DNA from: Lingula anatina
Lineage: Eukaryota; Brachiopoda; Lingulata; Lingulida; Lingulidae
Direction: 5' to 3'
DNA: 64,000 nucleotides
Assembly: GCF_001039355.2 (NCBI RefSeq)
Contig: NW_019775870.1
Location: forward strand, 120,936-184,935
Shown one piece after another: positions 58,260 to 64,000 of this stretch. Below the pieces are notes generated by a model that did not search any database, had not been told where the DNA came from, and worked only from the letters and a program-made list of their open reading frames with translations. The position numbers and the translations under genes are program-made. Every line of letters starts with the position of its first letter. The first letter of the stretch is position 1.

Positions 58260-61225
58260 GTAATTATCTTCATTTTGTTGACGTATTCATTATTGTTGAC
58301 GTATTCATTATAAGATTAGGGGTTGAAAATAGAAAAATGCTTTTTAGGCAAAAGATAACATCGTGTGTCCTTTTCAGGTTTTCTTTTCACCAAGGTAACA
58401 ATTCCCACGTTATAATCCGCAATACCAAAAATAAATAAATAAATAAATAAACAAATAACCAGGACCAGCTGACTGCCAAGTGTTTTTAGTTAAATTTGGC
58501 AAAATGCTGTCATGTGAAAGTGGAAAGACTGCCTAACAGACGTATTTTAGGTAAACTTTATTATTCATCATTTGGAACTGTGAAATGAATATTTCCTAAA
58601 TAAAACTAAGCGTCGCATTTTCTGTAGAAAAATACATGTATATCTACATGAAGGGCAAGTTGTATGCACTTGATTTAATCTAATTTTGTAATTTTAAAAT
58701 TTAAATAAGAGCTTTTTTTTATTATTTTTATCTTTGTACCGTCGAGGTAAACGTCAAGTTTTATGATACTTTCTAATAAAATGTCCATATCCATTTTAAA
58801 TATATCATGTAGGATCACATGTAGATGAAAAAATAAGTCTCCTTTTGAAATTATATGTGTTAATGCACCGTTAGAAAACACACACACACACACAAAAACG
58901 GTTTGATTCTTTTTTGGTAAAAAAATTACCACGTAACTTTCTTGGTTTACAGTTCTGATAATATCAAATGGTATCATGGTTGTTTCACCCTTTAGACAGT
59001 TCACCAAGAATTATTGGTCGTAATTCTTTGTATCAAAAAGTACCAAATAAGTTTTCCCTCAATTTCCTTTTTGTTTGTGATATAGTATATTGGTTACCGC
59101 CTAAATAATTGATAGTCCCCTGGTAATAATTGCCATTAGCAAATAGTCACCGTTGCTTAAGTCTTAAATGATATATGCTGCTGCGATGGATCACTTATAA
59201 ACTAATCGATATGTTACTGGAGACTGGACCAGGGGACACAAAACTCTTTCGGGCTCTCTCGGAATATAAACACGGCCATCTTTTTATAAAGAGCATGGAA
59301 CCCAAAGCCAATATCGCATGTATGGTTCTTGTCGTAATTTTAGTTTGGCGCTAGTCTCGTTTTCAGAAATAATTCATTTTAAAATAAGCATCTTCTTAAT
59401 AACGTGGCAAGGTCGTTCAAAAGGCATGCAATGGGCAGAACTACATATGCATAATTTCTGTCTGTAATATGTTTTTGTTTTTAATTAAAACAAATCAGCC
59501 CATTATCTCTGGCAACACATACCTTACATAACAGAGATCTGATCTTGTAAGCACTGGATTCCAGACAGATGCTAACTCACCGTTATGATGAATTATAATT
59601 GTAAATTGGAAGAAAACGCAACTGATTTACATCTTTCCTCCATCTGTAAGCATGCATATATAGTGGCAGACAATACCTGTGTTTCTACTCCATGTAAAAC
59701 ACTAAGCAACCCTTCAGAATCTTAATCTGGCATCTGTTTTTTAACGTCGTACTACCAGACCTATATAGCAAGACGCAGTCTGTGAACGGGGTTTACTCAA
59801 CCCATTCATGCACTTCAGTTTTTGAATTGATACAGATAAGTGGATTAGAAAACTGGCAATAATGGCACAACAAGCACCTCAAATCCTACTCATATATTGA
59901 CATGTTGCACGAAACGGAATATAGCATAAGATACAACGTCCTTTGGTGTCTGGCGCGGTCTCACGCGTATAGTAATTTTGTAAACGAATATGCCATTCGC
60001 CCTCAGGTTATCATCCGTTAAAGAAGCATGCAAGCTTTATGCTGTCTGAAACACTTCAATAATGGTTTTCTTAAATGGAATCGATTTTTTGGAGCCAATG
60101 TATTTAATCATTCAACATCTTAATTGTAGCATTTGTCCTGCCTGTTATCTTTTAAGCTTACTAATGTGAAATATTAATTAGTGTGCCATTTGTTACTCAT
60201 GGCTACTATACTCATACTTGAAACATTTTCCCTCCACTCCTGAGATTCAACTATATGATCATCCAAACTATGTTCCAATCTAAGCCTAGCCAATTAAATT
60301 ACAAAGACAAATGTCATAATTCAAACTGGATGAGCACACGTTTCTTGCCAGCGGTTACTTTCTAAGCTAACTTTGCTAACAGCGCCATGCACTTTACAGT
60401 CTTAGTCTGCATACGTATTGTAAAATCCTCTGCATGTAAGTAATAGCGTTTAATCAACTTATCACCTCGCTGGCTATCTGAACTGTGCGTGCCCCGTGTC
60501 TGGGGATCAAAAGAATGCATGGAATAGCTCATAACCTACCGGATACCTCATCGTCCTAAGAATCAGCTCTAAAATCTATCATAGGCATCCCAAAGGTGCG
60601 TTTCGTTTTTCACTTTATATGCATGCACTATATGTCTTATGATTATCTTTATTTGAAATGTGTGAGAAGTGTCAAAAGGATCAAAAGTAAATTGATTCAT
60701 TGAATTACCTGTGAATACTATAAAGCGTGGAAGTTACTAGGTGAATTGTATACGGTAAAAAATAGCAACATCAACTATTTCTGAAATCTATCGACTATTT
60801 ATCTGTCGACTACAAAGCTAAAAGACACCGTATAAACATACAGTTTTAAGATCATATTCCTCCTAATTTGCCTGTTTGTCCTCTTACGTTTTCATTTCGT
60901 AATAAGAAAGAGACGGTTATTTCATTTCTTAAAGGGATGCAACTAGACGTGGAACATATCATTACAGACAACCGAGGGAGCTTAAACAATTATGACGAGC
61001 CCCCATATGGTCCCTTTAATTTGAGAGATAATCTAACAAAACGACCATTACATTCACAAATATTTCTTGGTTGTTCCAAGGAAAACATGAAATAAAAAAT
61101 GCCAACAAACGACCCCAAACGGCAAGTGGTTAAATCAAGGAACGTTTCAAGAATATTTCCATGATTAACAAGTACATCATTTTTATGTCATTAGTTTATT
61201 TATTCTTGTGTGTCTGTGTGTGCAC

Positions 61226-61268
<43 letters not shown>

Positions 61269-62492
61269 GTTTGTTTAATTCTCTATTATCAATAATATCA
61301 TTCCACAATGCAAAAATAAAGGCGACAAATTTGATATGATTTTAGTCATTGTGAAGTGGTAAACATTCTAGAATCACGTGAGTTGTGTGCCAAGGAATAT
61401 TTTTAAAAAAGCCAGTATAAAATCTTTATTCCTACTATTTTGGCGGAAAATGTATTTCAACTGCATACTATAATCAAAGCCCCAGGGTTCGACTCGTAAA
61501 GTATTATCCTTGCTTCTTCTCAAGGCGGCAATTTTGATGTGTGACGTCCAATAAGACTATTGTATCCCGCCCTGTAATAAAGCGCAGGTTTATCACCGTA
61601 TAATCTCATTAATGAAAGGTCTATCACTGTCTATCACTGCCAATCAGTACGCCACCGGCGCTTGATGATTGAAGTGCAGTTGCTATCCTACTCGAGAAAA
61701 CAGTGGAAGTTGAAGTATAACTAGTTATTGTTTGGCTTGGGAACAAGTAGGAACATTTATTTCAGTAAGCACGTGAGCATGTTGGAATATCATTAATTGG
61801 CAAGATAAAATGTTAAGGTTACGACCTCCTTTCATCTAATGATTTGACCAAAATTAGACACAGTTAATCCACGTGTCAAGAGACACTCTTAACGAGAGAT
61901 ATTCATAAAAGCAACTTTAATTCTGCCGACATCGTAGACAAAAATAGAAAATACAAAGTGGTATTATTTCTACGATCCTTTCCGTCTCATCAAAAGTCCT
62001 GTATCTCAACAATTAAGATTGACTTTCATTGGTCGTTACAATGACCTTTTTTAAGCTTCTTACGTCGTCACTCGGAAAAAGATCGATTGGATGCATAATT
62101 AATGGGTATTTTTATTTGCTTACTTAGAATAATCATTTGCCACCCACAATTGCCATCCTTGAGACTGCTAACAATACTGCCAACCTAGAATAACATCATG
62201 CTGTGAATATTGTAATCGATTCAAAATTTCGTGAACTCTTCTGATGAAAACACCCTATCTCAGGATAGGTTGCGATATTATGAAAAATCATTTTACTTCA
62301 TCTAATGTCGATGAAATGTGTTGTCCGCTGAAATATGAACAACTTTTTGAAACAAACAAACAAACACACACAAACAAAAAAAAAAGAAAAAAAAACACGC
62401 GCACTATTACAGAATTACTCTTTGACCACAGTAGCCGTTTGTAGTCTCTTACAGAATTATTGTATCTTCTTCAATTTTGTATACTTTTTTAG
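58260..62492. other. Gene-poor stretch, possibly an intron
   Basis: Contains a (TAAA)n-like run near 58430-58455, a short CA run near 58880 and an ATT microsatellite (61227-61264). The 75-codon frame at 60868-61095 and the 110-codon minus frame at 58675-59007 have neither splice context nor recognised motifs. Confidence 0.45.
61227..61264. repeat. (ATT)n microsatellite
   Basis: About 12 perfect units. Confidence 0.95.
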
Positions 62493-62650
62493 TGGCCCCT
62501 GTGATATCAAAAGGAAATGTTTCAAAGCGCTTGACACCTGTTAACATTTCAATTAAAAACATCTCTAGTTGTGGTGGAAGTAAACTTCTGAACCTTGCTT
62601 CTAGTATTTTGGAATATTACACTGCTTTCATTATCCACATGGCCCAACAG
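62493..62650 (+). CDS. Candidate internal exon, unknown protein
   Basis: A pyrimidine-rich tract and TTTTTTAG acceptor precede 158 bases that stay open in one frame (entry phase 1, exit phase 0), followed by CAACAG and a GTATAT donor. The translation reads VAPVISKGNVSKRL, then PVNISIKNISSCGGSKLLNL and SILEYYTAFIIHMAQQ, with two N-glycosylation-type sites (NIS). That would suit a secreted or membrane protein. I recognise no family. It could also be a chance frame in AT-rich DNA. Confidence 0.35.
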
Positions 62651-63906
62651 GTATATTGATAATCAATTTCATTTTCAACGCATTTTAGTCACGGTTAATG
62701 GTGGTCAACAAAGAAATAACAATACTATGCAAATGCATTCCAAACTATCGATTAAACAATGATTAATGCATCAAAATGACTTGAATAAGAATACATCATG
62801 GCCTAAAATATTTCACTTGAACTAGAACACATGCATGGGATAAATTTCGTTATATATCTGTGCACTTATTGTATACCTTTTACTATTCGTCGATACCATA
62901 CTGTATCTGTTCTTTCTCAAAGTTCCATAACATCGTTCCATTTCCCCTCTTATGCAAAACATTAATTGTTTTGCTCTTATAAAAATAAAATCCTCACAGG
63001 TTTTCACTTTTAATAAACCAACAATAAACCATTTTTCAATTTTCTTGTAACAGACAACGTTGCATACGTGTAGACGAAACTTGAGTGAGTAGTCAAAACA
63101 AGCGTTAGTTCGCAGTTTGTGCGTGAACGTTTGTGTCTCTTCCCCTCAAACCTCTGCATTTCCGTCCACTTGACTTGGACATATATATAAGACCAAGAAT
63201 GTCTTACCGTTATTATTAATTCTATAGAAGATGCACTCCCGATAATCAAACTGATAAAACTTTCACCAGCGAGTTAGCAGGGGCAAATCCAGTAAATCAA
63301 TAAGGCGAGACTCTAAAAACTTTCTCGCTATCCTTTCACAGAGCGCCACTCAAGATTTTTCACTAATGGGTTAACGGCCTATAATCCCCTAGTGATTTTT
63401 AGATTTTTCTGAGTTTTAACACAAAACTAATATCATTCAGGGTAATAACTGCAAATGCTTGCCACTAAAAGGAAAAAAGGGCATATTACTGGAATATGAA
63501 ACGTGACCCCCTCCCTCATTGTGGGTCATTTGGGGTTCAAATTTCACTCTGACGTGATGGTGCTAGCTGTTTAATGGTGTCCAGGGGGTCCACTTTGTAC
63601 ATGAAATTTAAATATAGCAAGTTGTAAAGAAAACAACGAAACTTTAAACCACACAGTTGATAATGTTAATTTATTTTGCATTGGAAGAGCAATTTAAAGT
63701 TAACAAATAAATGAGCACTATGACAAAAGTACCCTTTAAAGAAAATAACGCATGCTTCTATAGGACCTGATGTGGGTCTTTTCTTTTTTTAATAATCCAA
63801 TACATTCCCACTTTTGGACACTCGACATTCTGTGGAAGCTACTGTGCAGCAGAAAAATTCTTTATGAACTCTTTTTTTCTTTCTTCCATTCAAAATTTTA
63901 TGCAGA

Positions 63907-63959
63907 AAATTATGCCACAATGCTTGGAATAGAAACCGTTTTCAAATATATCACCATGA
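63907..63959 (+). CDS. Candidate short exon near the right edge
   Basis: A pyrimidine-rich tract ending TTTATGCAG precedes a 53- to 54-base segment that reads ENYATMLGIETVFKYITMKG-like in one frame and ends before a GTATGT donor. Its best frame does not match the exit phase of the exon at 62493-62650, so they are not direct neighbours in one reading frame as drawn. Weak evidence. Confidence 0.2.
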
Positions 63960-64000
63960 AAGGTATGTCAAATGTTTTATGCATAACACGAGTTTTGCAT

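Noticed and set aside
60868-61095. 75-codon plus frame
   Set aside because: No donor or acceptor at useful places and no recognisable domain.
63010-63249. Minus frame with a possible exon near 63208-63252 before a GTAAGA donor
   Set aside because: The acceptor is weak and no neighbouring exon of matching phase was found, so support is too thin.

Overview
This window is AT-rich nuclear DNA from an animal. Genes are split by many short GT/AG introns, and the DNA between and inside them is full of microsatellites, MITE-like inverted-repeat elements, a tRNA-like element and decayed LINEs. Gene content and repeat style suggest a marine invertebrate, probably a lophotrochozoan such as a bivalve mollusc. 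That placement is tentative.

Layout: (1) 508-16076, minus strand: prosaposin (PSAP), running off the left edge. It has a signal peptide, one SapA-type domain and three complete saposin-B domains, each built from the same set of four phase-0 exons. Two consecutive copies of the first-half exon follow. (2) 16.1-23.0 kb: a mosaic of direct and inverted duplications. It includes an exact second copy (18265-18879) of the ANKRD40 promoter and first exon and a diverged inverted copy of that promoter. (3) 23061-25335, plus: ANKRD40, four coding exons. (4) 29954-34618, minus: LUC7L3-type U1 snRNP splicing factor, ten coding exons, with two alternative copies of the exon for the second zinc finger separated by only 50 bp. 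(5) 34943-44448, plus: GSPT1/eRF3 translation termination GTPase, thirteen coding exons, head-to-head with LUC7L3 across a 324-bp gap that probably holds a shared promoter. (6) 46809-49036, minus: CANT1-type calcium-activated nucleotidase, three coding exons. (7) 49-64 kb: gene-poor and repeat-rich. It holds the 3' end of an unrecognised minus-strand gene (55304-56398), a TATA promoter near 58.19 kb and isolated candidate plus-strand exons at 62.5 and 63.9 kb.

The five recognised genes are conserved housekeeping or secretory genes and form no operon or pathway. The links are positional: LUC7L3 (splicing) and eRF3 (translation termination) diverge from one gap, while ANKRD40/LUC7L3 and eRF3/CANT1 are convergent pairs. 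Every exon set listed for those five genes was joined by hand and keeps an open frame; the ANKRD40, LUC7L3, eRF3 and CANT1 models run from ATG to stop.

The most interesting observations are the probable mutually exclusive zinc-finger exons of LUC7L3, the tandem half-domain exons of prosaposin, the exact duplication of ANKRD40 exon 1 with its promoter, a tRNA-like sequence split by a palindromic insertion, and the unidentified gene at 55.3-56.4 kb. Two isolated N bases (15212, 53355) sit in or beside repeats, so some duplications there may be assembly artefacts.
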